Source: Tillandsia leiboldiana (Eukaryota; Streptophyta; Magnoliopsida; Poales; Bromeliaceae). Taken from it: a DNA stretch of 64,000 nt. Positions 44,801 to 58,300 of the stretch are shown here, one piece after another (position 1 is the first letter of the stretch; each line of letters begins with the position of its first letter). The stretch is from the NCBI GenBank assembly GCA_029204045.2, contig CM055076.1:17657902-17721901 (forward strand), read 5' to 3'. The notes beneath the pieces were generated by a model. That model was given only the letters and a program-made list of their open reading frames with translations, did no database searches and was not told where the DNA came from. Both the position numbers and the translations under genes were made by a program.

Positions 44801-47800
44801 GCAAGCCAAACCTCTGATCGATCTGGACACGTCCTTCATTCTCGACTTTCGAGAGAAAGATCAGAATGTAAGTAATTCTTTGAGTGCTTTCTTTTAGTTT
44901 AGTTGAAGGGCTTGGAAGAAGAAAATGAAATACGAACAACCGCGCTGGTCGTAATAGATCGACTTGAATGCTGGAGCAAGAAGACGCATTCAAGTTCCAT
45001 TTCAAGGAAGGACGACGTACCATGATACTTTCAGTTTCGTCGAGCCCTGCTTTGGTCTCTGGTTTGATGGTTGTATGTGCTAAAAATCCGGTACATTCCG
45101 TTTCGTTTCCCATCCCAGTCTTTCGCGACACTTCTGGTTTACTTATTTTGTTAGGTCTCGACTTCTCCGCTATGATCGTCCCAGTAGTTCATATAGGAGC
45201 TATTGCCGTTTAATTCCTATTCGTGGTTATGATGTTCAATATTCAAATAGCGGAGATTCACGAAGAAGTATTGCGCTATTTACCAGTGAGTGGTATTATT
45301 GGACTGATCCTTTGGTGGGAAATGTTCTTCATTTTAGATAATGAAACCATTCCATTACTACCAACCCACAGAAATATGACCTCTCTGAGATATACGGTTC
45401 ATGCCGGAAAGGTACGGAGTTGGACTAATTTGGAAACATTGGGCAATTTACTTTATACCTACTATTTCGTCTGGTTTTTGGTTCCTAGTCTGATTTTATT
45501 AGTAGCTATGATTGGGGCTATAGTACTGACTATGCATAGGACTACAAAGGTGAAAAGACAGGATGTATTCCAACGGGATTCTAGGAGGACTATAATGAGG
45601 AGGACGACAGACCAAATCACGATCTACGTCAAGGAAAGTAGCTTGATATTGGTTCAAATCCAATTCGTGAGAAGAGGCAGACTAAAAAAGTAAAAAGTGC
45701 CTTCGGCTAAAATCAAAATAGAAATTCTAAGAGATCGTTGTTTCACTCATAAAAGATGATAGATAAGCAGCTTACTCCATTCCGTCCTAAGTCAGGAATG
45801 GCGGGACGGATTAAAGCAATCATCCCTCAACTCCTTCGGTTAACTATATCTGCATCTGCTTCTATCGATTAGAGAGACTATAGGGAGTATCCTTTGGTAT
45901 AATTCAGGGGGGAAAGCTACATTACAACAAAAGTTGCCATGCATACAAAAGGTTAGATAACTTAATGTCAATCCTAACAAGAGGAATATTGACAGTGATT
46001 GTTGGTTAACAAGAACTTCAACTATCAGACCAGACTACACTAACAAAGTTCTTTATGCATAGATAATCAGTGAACGCGTGCTGTCTCCTTTTAAAGTGGT
46101 GCAGTCTCAAAGAAGCGAAGTGGGACCGATGACGAAAGTAGGGTTGTTGATTTGTGATAACTTTCGGAACCCTCTTTCGTCGTGGTATGGTACGCTAGCA
46201 AGTTTACGGTTAACTGCGGTCTGGTTTCAAAGACTAGACACCTAGAAGTATACTACTGGATTGAAGGCCTTTTTACGTTGGGATGATGATGCAGACTCAA
46301 ACTCTGTAGACTACGGTCGGTGAAACCCCGCTTAGGTCGGAAGCCATCCCAGCCCGGGCGAATTTGGTCTTTGCATTAACTCAAAAGGATAAAAAGCGCA
46401 TTAGGTATAGGAAGGATTGATTACAGGAGCACAGGAGAACAACCTAACTAAAGGATGGTAGCTGACTAGCACTCACAAGAAAGCACTGATGGTATGAGTT
46501 CCTTGATTGGCTAGTCAAGGGATTCTCTGGAGAGCTATTACTAAAGATTCAAGAAGGAATTTCATAACCACGAAAAGTGGTACGGTCCCAATGAAAGTGT
46601 CTCTTAGTCGCTTCGGAAAAAAGGAAGAAAATAAGTACCACTGTCATAACTCCAAGAGTGAATTGCCGTAACTGCTCAGGATGTTATTTGTCGAGTTGAC
46701 TGGCTTTAGTTCAAACAGTTGAAAGAGTCTCATAAACCGCCACCCTTCCGCGGGGTGTGGGGATGAAGACCGATGAGGGACGTAGGAATTGCCCTTAACT
46801 TAAGGCGGGCAGAAATAGCTTTTTCGGGAGCCTCTGGGAGGTCGGGGTATTCAATCCCATGATACTCAAGGAGCAGGGCGTCGTATCCCAGGGGTTCGAC
46901 TAATACATCGTAAAGCGGGTCCAGGTTTTGGCTTATACCAAAAATGTAAAGGGAAAGCCCCCCTATTTGCTGCTATAAACAGACTCTGGAGGCGGTTTTA
47001 GGTAGGGAGTGAGATTTCGAGAATAGCAGCTCCTTAGCATCTTTCTCGGACGAGAGACGAGGCCGGAGCGGAAAGCCGATTTCATACGGTCCTATCGCGC
47101 CCGGTAGGCGGCTTCAATCTCCATCGTCCATGACAGATATAAAGAAAGCTAAGAAAAACTGGAAGGATCGGATAGATAAGGAACTTTTAGAATAGACGGG
47201 TGCGGGGTGTATGCTCAAACTCCAATTATGTTAAGCACGGCCGTGAGACACATCACGTTTTGTATGCTATCACGTTTTAGAACTTCTTGATCGGGAGATA
47301 ATATGTTTCCAAAGTCCGGGCACGGCGGGATTAAGTCGGAGACAGATGTTTCGAGGGCGGGGATAACACACATCTAGGCTGACTTTTTGGGGTAAAAAGA
47401 AAGAAGTATTAATTCTAGAGGAGGAATGGGTTCCCTCACAAAATCACGGGGAGTTAAACGCGCTCGTTTATAATTTAAAACAACTGATATCCGGAGGGAA
47501 ACCGCTAGTCTGAGCTAAAAGCCTGATATGCACAACTTCATTAAGACTTTTGTTTTAGTAAACCACGCCATACTATACTGCGACGCTGGCTCCATACGGG
47601 GGATAGGGAGGGCTTTCGAGCACTCCTGAAAACAGGAAGGAATGCAAGAGTAGGGAACTGGCTAGAAACAACTAGGTGAATTTGCTTTTTCTCATTCTCC
47701 AGATTATTTCGCCCATAATAATGCTCTCATCGGGGATTCCTTTTTCTCCATAGGTAGAATACTCTCTAAATTGAGAGGGGCACCTTCCAACGTTATTCCG

Positions 47801-48870
47801 AGCTGGCTGATAAAGCCGAATTTCTTTCGCATTGCGCAGAAGACAAAAAAGATCGTATGAATGAAAGTGGGAAGTTTGGAAACCCCCAAAATAGGTCATG
47901 GTTTGGCCTTTTTGAGGACGAACAGATAAGCACTAGCAAAAGCGCTCTTTCTTTCGCTTTCACTCATAGACCGCCCACTTATTTCAACTGCGATTGTAGG
48001 ACGAAATATCAGTGCGGAGAATACCGAAGTCCCAAATAAATCACTTATTTTGGTGAGCCCATATCATGCGGTCGCGATTAAGGAAGTTCGGTAGGCCCTT
48101 ATATTCCTTTCGAGAATAGCGGCCTCTTAGCTTGAGAGTGGCCTGACAACATTGAATTTCCTTTTAGGAATTAGATTAGCCCGGCTCAGCCTATGTCTCG
48201 CGCGCGCAAGGAATTCGGTCCGTCCGTTGGGACTCATCTTTCTATTAGCTTTTGGGGAAGGTCTTAGGCAACTCCCTATGATATGGGCTAAAAACCGAAG
48301 GATGAAAGCTCGAGGTTAAAACAAGACCAATCGCCCGCTCGTCAGACGTTGGCTCCAAAACAAAAGCACGCGCCTATCAGGTTTGTGGGCTAATTCTCTC
48401 CTTCCCCCCGGTGATTCTGGAAGGCGGCCCTCGCATCTTAGTCCTTGCATTTAAATAGAAATACGTAGTTGTAGGCCCATACTAAAAAATAAATATAGAT
48501 AGAAAATCAAAAAAGCCATAGAGATATAGATAAGGTAAAGGCCTCCGTTACCTTATCGTGGATATGGTCCTGATGCGTACATAGATAGCCCTTTTGTCTC
48601 ATGGGGCTCGGAGAGAGCTTCTTTTATGGCACTCGCGTAATCTGCGGAGCAGCAGGCTACCGGGTGAACCAATAAGGGCCCGGGCAGAAAGTACCACCAA
48701 GTTCCTAGTCCAACTTATTCAAAAAAGAATTAAGCATGTTATAAGGACGAATCGGTTATGTTGAATAGTTGAATAGGGGATTGCCTCTGAGAGCCTATCA
48801 ATTGAATAGAATAAGCCCTTCTTCGACCGCTTTTTCTGGTAGCCTTTCCTAATCCCATTACCCGATCAGG
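44801..48870. other. Probable nuclear mitochondrial DNA, part 1
   Basis: It holds the nad6 copy and otherwise non-coding sequence with the mixed, low-repeat texture of plant mitochondrial spacers. I recognise no tRNA, rRNA or other mitochondrial gene in 45694-48870. Short open frames there (for example 47672-47899) match nothing I know. Mitochondrial origin outside nad6 is inferred from continuity. Confidence 0.6.
45022..45693 (+). pseudogene. nad6: Mitochondrial nad6 copy with nonsense codon
   Basis: The ATG at 45022 begins MILSVSSSPALVSGLMVV, the start of plant NADH dehydrogenase subunit 6 (complex I, mitochondrial inner membrane). Then come AKNPVHSV, SGLLILLGLDF and VVHIGAIAV. After a TAA at 45211-45213 come FLFVVMMFNIQIAEIHEEV, YLPVSGIIGLILWWEMFF and NLLYTYYFVWFLVPS. 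The frame ends at 45693. TAA replaces a codon where plant nad6 has Ser/Leu, so the copy cannot make the protein. Several codons keep the unedited mitochondrial form (Ser or Pro where the protein has Leu or Phe). That fits DNA copied from the mitochondrial genome rather than from edited RNA. Confidence 0.92.
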
Positions 48871-48875
48871 GGATC

Positions 48876-49391
48876 TGTGGTGTCTCGGAATCCCCGTGCG
48901 ATTCGACCGCGTGCTTGGTGGTGAGAAAACACCGATTTTTGATGTATTGAGTCCGTTGTGCGTCGAATGGATGCCAAAAACGGACTCAGCGTGCGAAAAC
49001 AGTCAAAATTGGCTATTTCCGGGCTTAAACAGGCGAAACGTGCGCGAATCTCGAGACGACGCGGATCCCGAGGTGCAGCGCGCGGATCCCGAGGCATTGG
49101 CGCGCAGCGCGAGACGCGAGGCGCAGCGTGCAGAGCGCGCGCGGCAGGTGGGGCGCCACGTGGCAGCGCCCCACTGGCTGCTGCGGATCGCAGCAGGCCC
49201 GCGCGGGGGCGTGNNNNNNNNNNNNNNNNNNNNNNNNNNNNNNNNNNNNNNNNNNNNNNNNNNNNNNNNNNNNNNNNNNNNNNNNNNNNNNNNNNNNNNN
49301 NNNNNNNNNNNNNCGTCGGTGCGGGGCTTCCCGTGTCGACGGCGGATCTGTTGGCGAGCCCGGGTCGCAGTTTCAACCCCGGTGCGTGACA
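48876..49391 (+). mobile_element. Gypsy LTR inside mitochondrial block, TSD GGATC, with gap
   Basis: It starts TGTGGTGTCTCGG (48876) and ends CCCCGGTGCGTGACA (49391), with the family block CGGCGGATCTGTTGGCGAGCC before the end. GGATC lies at 48871-48875 and 49392-49396. The left part includes a GC-rich block with GCCACGTGGC. Most of the LTR, and perhaps a whole element, is hidden in the run of N at 49214-49313. Confidence 0.87.
49214..49313. other. Assembly gap of exactly 100 N
   Basis: The round length is a placeholder. Related LTRs here are 2.8-4 kb, so the missing sequence is probably kilobases. Confidence 0.98.
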
Positions 49392-49396
49392 GGATC

Positions 49397-52300
49397 TAAG
49401 CAAGGTGGCCAACTAATCTCTTTCTGGGTTTATAGCGGAAGCCACTCGACTTAAAGGGAGAAAGGAACTCGTAGTTCTAGTACCTGACCAAGCTCCAGTT
49501 GACCCTGAACCGGAAACCTCCACGGAGGCGGAGCCAAAGGTAGCATAGCTTGTTCTAGTTCCAATTGATCCAATCCAGTTGGAGCTTATCTTTTTCCTAT
49601 TGAAGAATCGCGTTTTATCCAGTTAAGTTATTTATCTAAGGTGCGCCGGGCAAGAAATGGCTCTACCTACTATACCAACGGAGCAAAGCCCTTTCCATAC
49701 GCTATCGATTGGTATAGCTCAGAATGGTTCTGGATCGATTCCACCTCCACTTCAAAACGATTACTGGCCGATGTTCTGGTATGGCGGGTGTACGAGTATA
49801 CCATGTTAGGGAGCTCCGTCCATACCAATGGTGGAGTGAAAAGCTGTCGTGATTCATCTCCACCTGCTGGAACTGACTTTTGAATCTAACCTTTTAGAAT
49901 AAACCGTCGGCTCATGGAGCTAGAGGTTTTGATACTGACAGAGAAGGGTAAACTCCTGCCAATTTGATTATGCCCCAAAACTCGACAGTTTTTTGATCAT
50001 CCTCCCTAGCTCACATGGAGTATGTTACGCCTGAACATGGATAAAGGTTAGTACCCGTGGATAAAGATGTTTTCCCAATGATTGATAGGGGAAATAGTTT
50101 GGCAAGCAAGATTTGATACTGGAAATGAAGCTGTCTTCTACGGGAGTAACTTCGTCGGATAGGCCGGAGTGAGGGAGCCCTGTAATGTCTATATATATGC
50201 CGGATTGGTGTCCGGATCAGTGGTGAAATAGGATAGCGATGGAGGTCAACAATATGCTGCTACCAGAGATGCAACTGAGGACGGGAGGTGCTTTCTCCGT
50301 CTCCCGCCACGAGCCACCCAGGTGAGCTATCAAGGGATAGGAGTGCCCGTCTCAACCGTACAACCCTTCCCCTTGTAAAAGCATATGAAGCGTCACGTAG
50401 CATCTTTTTTTTCGTGAGTTTCCATAGTCATTGATCTCGAGCTCCTTCGGACCCTGCTCCTCTTGCCCCTTCCCTTCATGGGAGTCTCGCTAGTGAAATC
50501 ACTTCCACGCGCCTGTGGTTGAAAATATGGGAAGGAGAAAAGGGAGCCTTAGCTTCGTCGGTGGAACTTGAAGAGCGTTATGGCGACATCACAAGAGCGT
50601 TAGGTAGATTCCCTTACCAAACCGGGCTCTCATTCGATTTTAATCTATCTTGACTAACCAGATGAAACCTTATCTTTCTATTTCGGATAGAAAAGAAAGA
50701 TAACTCTCCGTCATGGAGAAAAAGGGATCCGCCCCAAGTCAATTAGGGATTATAATGAACTTGACTTCTTTTTTTACGATAAAAAGGGGAGCCGGTGGTT
50801 ATCATCTACGTTACCGGTAAGGCAAGGAAAGGATTGGATTGGTATCGATTCTGCCGATGGAAAGAAGAGATGATGTCAGGTGCGTAGACCAATGATGGAA
50901 CATGGGCTGACGTCGAATGCCACATATATCTGGACGATAGATTTGATCCACCAGGGGATAAGGCACTCCGGAGATGTGACGCTGTGCCCCCTCCCTCCCA
51001 TAGTCCATAGAGCAACCCAAGCTCGAGAGTTCGCCTATGACCACCGCCCAGCTATCACTTCAGAGAAGCGAGCACCGGTTTTTCTTAAAAGCCCTCATAA
51101 ATAGGAGTAAGGTGACTCGAGCAACCCCAACCCAACTCCAAGCCATAGTGTGAAATCCCAACCATCTTGCTTCGATTCGCTTCCGATGCTCCGTCTCCGG
51201 CCGACCTGTAGAGCTTGACTCCTACATGAAACAATCCAGGGTCAAACGAAGATACTTGTTAGCCTAGCCCCATGTGTATCCGTAGCCTATGCCTTCCCTG
51301 TTTTGAGAATCTCCTATTTCTTCGAAGCACGTGTGTCCTTCGTATGTTCCGTCGCCTGTTCCTGGATAGGTGGATTTTGTACCAAGTAGAATCAGCCTGA
51401 GAATCAGCTGCTGAGAATGCAGGGCACCCTTTGACCTCCGTCCGTGTCATCGCCTTATGAGCAGTCGAAATATACTGCTTACTGTCAAGTGGTCCGTCTC
51501 CTCACTCAACTTCTGAATCAAACCACCTTCCGGCTTCGTACTACTACTACCTCCTAGGTCGTCGTTCTTTCCATTGCTTCATTTCACGTAGAAGCTAGCT
51601 AGACTTCTTCATCCATCTTCCCTATCTATCTGTATGTAGGCGGCACAAAATCCTTCTTTTTTTCCTTATGACCTGCTGCACTTACTATTGTCAATTCTCT
51701 CTCGTCTGCTTGAAACGGAAACAGAACTGCCCCCTTCTCTCGAACATCCATCCCTCCCAAAGCAAAGCTTACGCCTCCTAATGTGGAGTGGAATCTGCCA
51801 CTCATTCCCCTCCTGCTGATCCCGAAGTCGATAGTTGTCTTTAGCGCTCTTTCTTCTTCATTCACATCTCCCGATTTGGTACTTGACAAGGTAGAAAGCC
51901 TATTTTGAGAGTAGTGTTTGTAGGCCGAGGGCAGAGCAAGGAGATTCAATTCGAATTCGGATGAAAGTGATCCCGAGGGAGGCCTTTCCTTCGTGGTTTG
52001 AGAACTACAGGAATCTATCTGCTCTTAGCCTTTTAAGCTCTTGCCTGACCAACTAGCTAATCAGACCTGAGCACCTCGAACTTCGAAATGGAATAGGAGA
52101 GACAAGGGCCCATTCACTAACCACTATAAGGAAGCAAGAGATTATGAGATTGGGAAGCATGAAAAGCGATCGTGAACCTTCTATCTTTGTTTGTAGGGCG
52201 ACCAACTAGAGAGTCCAATTCCATGCCTACTTTCACTTTCAGGAGGGAGCTAGAGAAATTCCGTAACACGGTAAGGAGCGAGCGATAGCAGCGAGCCGAT

Positions 52301-55300
52301 CAAAGCGATCTAGAGTGAAAAAACTACTACTTATTATTGGGCTTGCATATTCTTTAGAGTAGTATAGAGATTCTTCCCTTGCTTGATTATTGTTTTCTTC
52401 CTTTGGTCTTCAAGTCTAATAGGCAACCCTCGCCTCATTGAGGAACTTTGGTTGGAGCTTTCTTGATCAACAATCAATCGGACTGAGGAAACTTCCAGTA
52501 CGGTAGACCGAACAAGAGTGATAGTCGACTGTGAATAAATGAGATGGGCACATCAGGTTGCACGCCAGCCCGAGGTAAGAGGTACTACCTTCTCCCATAG
52601 CACTATCTTAAAGAATAAAGAAAGCGGATAGGAGACTAGAATTAGCAAATACGTATCAGCTATTTGCTAATTAAGGAAGAAAGGAGAGGAGCCAATAGTT
52701 CCTAGTTCATTCGGAAAGGTGGTGTTTTGCAAATAGGGATGAGGAGAGCTCTTTCTTCGTTCAAGCATGGGCGACGAATAGATAGGTGCATGTTAGGTGT
52801 GAAATTCTATTGTCTCGTATCATCTCGTGGAGTACTTCAATGTCATGGGTCTGAAACCATCCCAAACTTCCCATAGGAGTACCTATGGAACCCTTAGACG
52901 TGAACGGACGAAGAATGCCCGGGCACTCCGAAACTTCACTTCCACTTGCGGATCCTCGCCTGTCTCCCTTCTTCAGGTTCGGATTTGTCTTATTAGGTGA
53001 ACTGGTTATCAGTGACAAAGAAGGAGCTCTACATAGAACAAACCGAAATCCTGTCGATCTAAAAAACCAACCACCAACAAAACCCATTGATTATTGTAAC
53101 TTGCTTCCACATAACCATTTACTTCTTACTAGAAGAGTCAGAAAGGGCTACTCACCATTGAAAGCCTGCTTTTCATGAATGATGGAATGATGAATTTCGT
53201 GATGAATCGCCCACCCAGGGCCAGCCATGCCAGATTTCCAAAGCTCATCGCCTGCAGATAGCCCGTCTTCCTTCCTCCAATCCGCTTCCTTCAAAAAGAA
53301 AGTACTCTCTAGTATGAATCACCCATAGCTGCTCTCTGATTTGATGCCAGGACACTGGATCGATGGAATTTTCAAAACCATCTCTGGATTTCTGACTGCG
53401 AAGAAGCGAAGTCAAAAGCATCAAGACACAGCAAATGGATGCGCCCCAATTGCATAAGCAGATCTCGAGCCACAGTCTAGTTCCCTGGATGCCCCTCAAA
53501 GGTCTGGGGATCCTAGAGCGAGCACGGGGAGTGTGTTCGATCCTGCAGCCTGTCCTTGGTTGAAAGACCCTCTTGATGAGAAGAAAAGCGATCATACTGA
53601 CTCTTTGTCAAACAAGCAACTTACTTCTGCATCAGAATCGCGTTTGATCGCCTTTTTCTGTTGGATTGGTCAAAGACAGACCTTACTTTACTAAACTAAA
53701 CTTTACTAAACTAAACTAAAAGCTGGTTAATAACTTAACTTTTATTCCTGCACCTCTTGGCTCCGTTTCTGATCCAAGAAGGCTGACAAATGGTAAATCA
53801 GGTAGAGATGGGAATGATACTGGTAAAAAAAAATGGATGTCTCAGACGAGCTTTATTATATCAGGCATTGGATGTTTCCAAGTTTGTATCCCCTTCGCTT
53901 TCTCTTAACTGAAAATGGTTGTACAGCTGGAAAGGATGACCTGAAAAACTACTGAAGATAAGCGATGAACATTCTTTGTTGAGAAGGATCAACCCAAGGC
54001 ACGCAAGCCCTAGCGGGCACAAAACCTGTGAATGTGACGTAAGGGGAGTGCGCCTAAGAAAGCCTTTATATTATGCCCTTTTCTTTTTGGCATTTTAGCC
54101 TGCTGTTTCTCCGACCAGGCATGTTTATTCTATTACATAAGTTGATTATTCTAGAGGAACCGTTAAGTAGAGACCGGGGCCCTTAGCCCCATCAGGGATC
54201 AGACAAGGAGTTCTAGCTTCGAGATTTGCTGCTATTCCTTAGTCCTATCCACTTTTGCTGGATCAAAAGGTCTACGCTTGGTTGACCGCAGGTGATATCA
54301 AGGACTTTTTCATTCTGTTTTTGCATCTTGATCCGCTTTAGTTCTTCTATTTGAGTTCTTCTGTAATATCCAGTAAGAGGATTTCTCTGAGGGCGTCGTG
54401 CACCAGCCCGAACTGATCCGGTGATGGCAACAAGACTGACTCCATCTGTCTCTTAGATCCGAGAATAACTTATGCCATAGATATCCGGAAATGTTAATCG
54501 ATTTACGGGAAGATTAACGTAAGACCTTTTGCATTGAACATCATAACCACGAATATTAAAGAATTCAAAGCTCTTTCGGAAAGAGACTCCCCTGGCTATG
54601 CTTACGAGTTTACTATTAGTTTTGTTGCGGTTTCCGAGTAAAATAGTTGGACTGCCATAAAAGAACCTTGATTTATTCCCGTAAAATAGTACTCGCCTAC
54701 TATACTGAAACTCCTGGATCCGCAAACTCCGCCAATCACTCTAACGAATCTAGAAGAATATGCTCTAGGGTCTCTCTTTTGCTGATTGAAGAAGGTAGTA
54801 AACTTCCTTTCACTTGGTAAGCAAGTTGGGTCGATATTCTTAGCCCCTCATGTTTTTACTGACTATTAAAAGTAATTCTCACTTCACTTGTCCCTGTCCC
54901 TTAAGCAAGCGGGAAGAGGCGAAGAAAAGAAAGAAGCGCTCTAGCTCTCACTTTCAGTACAGTAATGAGAATTGCTCGAGGGATCAAAGATGCTCTTATT
55001 TCGCCAAGTCCATAAGTACCATAAGGCATATACAAATAGGATGGACCACACCAGATTTCATGCAACTGTGGCTTCTCATGAATGTTTTCATTTTCGCGAA
55101 GGGGGATTGTTGCCAAAGTCTAGGTCTTTGGTTCCCAGGTAAGAGTCCTGACAGCGTGAGGAATGATTCTGACAGCGGCAAATGGCTGGCAATTTTTAAG
55201 GAAAGAGGCAAAAAGGGTTCTCCATTCCAGAAAGAGTAGTGGCACAAACTCCACAGCGATGACAAGTCAAGTCAGAATGAGAAGAAGAAGGCAGTCGACC

Positions 55301-58300
55301 ACAAGCCGACCATTAGTCAAGAGGGACTGAAACAAAAGTAATTCATTTTTTGCATCTCAACTCCCCAGGTGACCACTTGAGTCACTCATAGATCAGCAAA
55401 TCCGCACCGCACATTTTCAGTCTTGTCGAGGAAGGTCCCTGGCGGCTACTTCTTATAGGCAAACTCACGTAATTCATTAAGGTTACCCAAATGGGAGAAG
55501 GAAATCTTTCTACACTAAAAAGAAAGTGACTGATAATCATTTTATGGACCGGTCAGGACCGTCATAAAAATAAAAATCTTAAATGATTAGTAGCTATCAA
55601 TTACCTGGCGAATCAACTCTTTATTAATGGCATGGGAATGGCGCTTCTCTTAGATACCTTCTAGGGGGTTAGATACCTCTTCTAGCAGGCTTTAATGCCC
55701 CCTCTCTCAGATTTAATAATCTGGAAAATGATAGCATCGATTAACTAGAAAGTCAAGAATTCTTTCTTCAAATGTTAATCGATGCTCGTAGGTCACAAGG
55801 AGAAGGTCAAGCAACTTATTCTATTTCTTAGAATCGGGCACAGTACCTCAAATAGACCATTGAGCGGATCCCCTGATTCTGGTTTAGTAGGATCTTTTCT
55901 TGACACCGAAAGTACATCTTTGGGAACACCTACACATCCATTAGTCAGGAATGTTGGGCACCCCGGCAAATCCACATATTTGGCAATGCTCCTTTCCTGA
56001 AAGCAATCGGACGGGTAGTTTAAGAAGAGCGGGAGGAAGGCCAGTACTCAAACATAAAGCTTTTACGCAGATCGGTAGACAAGAAGGCTTTAACGCAGGG
56101 AGATGGATGTGCTATTGTGAAAGAAGATTCTAGCAACATTCTTCCTTTTCCTCTTTTGTGTTGAAGGGAAACTGCTTATGGTTACCACCGTTCAAATGCT
56201 CCGTCTGCAGTTTTTCAATCTCTCCCTGCATATAAGAAAATTATGAGCTTGCTTGATCCACCCAGAGATGCTTTCAACACAATTGATTCGGAGACTGAAA
56301 CATTACCACAAATGTTGTCCCTCGCTCAATTTTCTTACACTCTCTCTTTCAGATCCTCTAACAGGTCGCCTTTACATTTCTCGCCATGTGGTTTTTGACG
56401 AGAAATGCTTTCCTTTTTCAGTCTCATCTTCGCCTCTGCCTCCAGCTTCCCTCCTCAGTTGCTAAGACATATCAGCAGTTCCGTGATCGCCAACGCCTAT
56501 ATCTGCTCCTGATGTGCCTGCGCCCAGAGTTTTAGCCTTTACGGGAGCAGCTTCTCCATCGCGACCTCGTCCCTCGGCTTGACACTGCTTTTTCTTCCTA
56601 AGCGAAAACGGGCTACTGATACTTTATCAGTATCTCGTCGTGCAAGAAAATAAAGTCAAGTTTGAGAACCTAAGTTCCCCAGTTTGCAACATGAAGGTAA
56701 AAAAGGTCAAATAAAGTAAATAAAAAGACTATTCTCTGCTCACTCTCAGGCTGTGAATAGCATATCGACAGCCTCGCCTTTTTTCCGGGGAAGACTCCAT
56801 GCAGTATGCAGTTGACAAGAGAGGGGAAAGACAGGTAATCCCATTTTTTGCTTTGTGTGATTGGTCCTCGATCGGATGTTATAAGCATATAGCTCACGAT
56901 CTAGCCCAGCGGAACCCATCCTTATTTGTCTGTGTTAAGCATAGAGATTTTGTTGATTCGAAAACAGCTTACTTAAGAGGGGGTCCACATCAGACCTAAA
57001 GAGCGCTTCTAAAAGTTCTCTTCCATTCGAGGGCTATCCTGTATTCAGGAAGGCAAAACCATAAGCTCATCAAATGGTTCATCAGCGCCCACACCTAATG
57101 ATTGAACCCTTGTACCGCAGTTTGCTGCGTGAAGTTAGTTTGGAAAAGAGAGAGAATTAGAAGCAATGAGAGGGATCCATACTCCATGAGTTGTTGGAGA
57201 GAATAAACGAAACCAATCATTTGAAGGCGGAGAGAAAGAGAGAAAGAACCCCCGCGAGAACTTAGTGTATTTGCCTTTCGTCGCAATGTAAACTTTCTCT
57301 TCTTCAGCTCTTCGTCATCTCCTCGACTCTACTCTCAAAACTACTCAATTCCCGGAGAACCGACTTCTCTCTTCTCTGCATGGAGGTAGTCTTCAGTTCT
57401 TTTAGGTGACATCCCCTTTCATAGACTATTTCATCAGGCACCTGACTTTTCTATGCTGCGACTATGGTAATAAGCGCCAGACCATTTTCGAGTTTTTCCT
57501 AAAAAAAAAAATAGCCCGTTCGAAACCTTTTACTGGCTTTTAGGATTTTATCGGTGACTTCACTTGCTTGCTTTATCTTTAAAGAGTATATGGCTGCTTA
57601 GGCTTAGGAGTTTATTCAGATGCACGACTCGCCTACTTTCTTCTAACCAATCTTTCTTGATCAGGGATCACGACCGATCAGTGCTACACAACCAAAGTTG
57701 TTGTCCGTCTGTCATTGCCCAGAATGACCTTGCGTTATAGACCGTCATCATGAAAAGAAAGTCTTTTCCTTCTTTTGATCGGGAGGGGCGTGCATATATA
57801 TAATAGTTTTAGTGTAGTGCTTCTTGCAGTTCATCGCTGGGTGACTGATCCTATGCTTCTTACTGGTCTGGTGTGTCCATTTGGACAATCATATCGACTA
57901 GTGACCTGCCGGTTCATGAGCTAACGTTTTCGTTAGTGTTTTGCGGGTTCCATTCTCTTGCCTATTCGTTGTACTTTGACTCTTTTGATCTTAAATCTAC
58001 TGTCACAATTGGGAGTGCCTCTTTTCATAAAGATAAGGCTAAGAGTTAACCTTATCTTTTTCTTTCAATCTTTAACTAACATGCGAGCTTTATTATATCA
58101 GGTGAAATACGGTATTGTATATAACAATAACTAACTCGATTTATTATATAATGTATAATATATATATAGCTTGAGTCGGCTGTTAGGAGTATGTTTCACA
58201 GGCGTTTATTCAGGATTTTCGTGAATAGCAAGATGAGCTTGTCTTGATTGAGTTGCATGATGGAATATCCGGATTAGTTGCTAGCTTGCTTTCAATGGTT

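Noticed and set aside
47040..47105. Possible group II intron domain V (a GGAAAGCC ... CATACGGTCC pattern)
   Set aside because: The 5' half of the stem is not complementary and no intron ends or exons were recognised.
54453..54725. 90-codon frame, minus strand, in the mitochondrial-type block
   Set aside because: No recognisable family motif; plausible by chance in this stretch. Also applies to 51626-51949, 52761-53087 and 58422-58709.
56799..56999. Possible copia RNase H remnant
   Set aside because: Only a vague resemblance in the HRDFVDSKT part; not enough to call.
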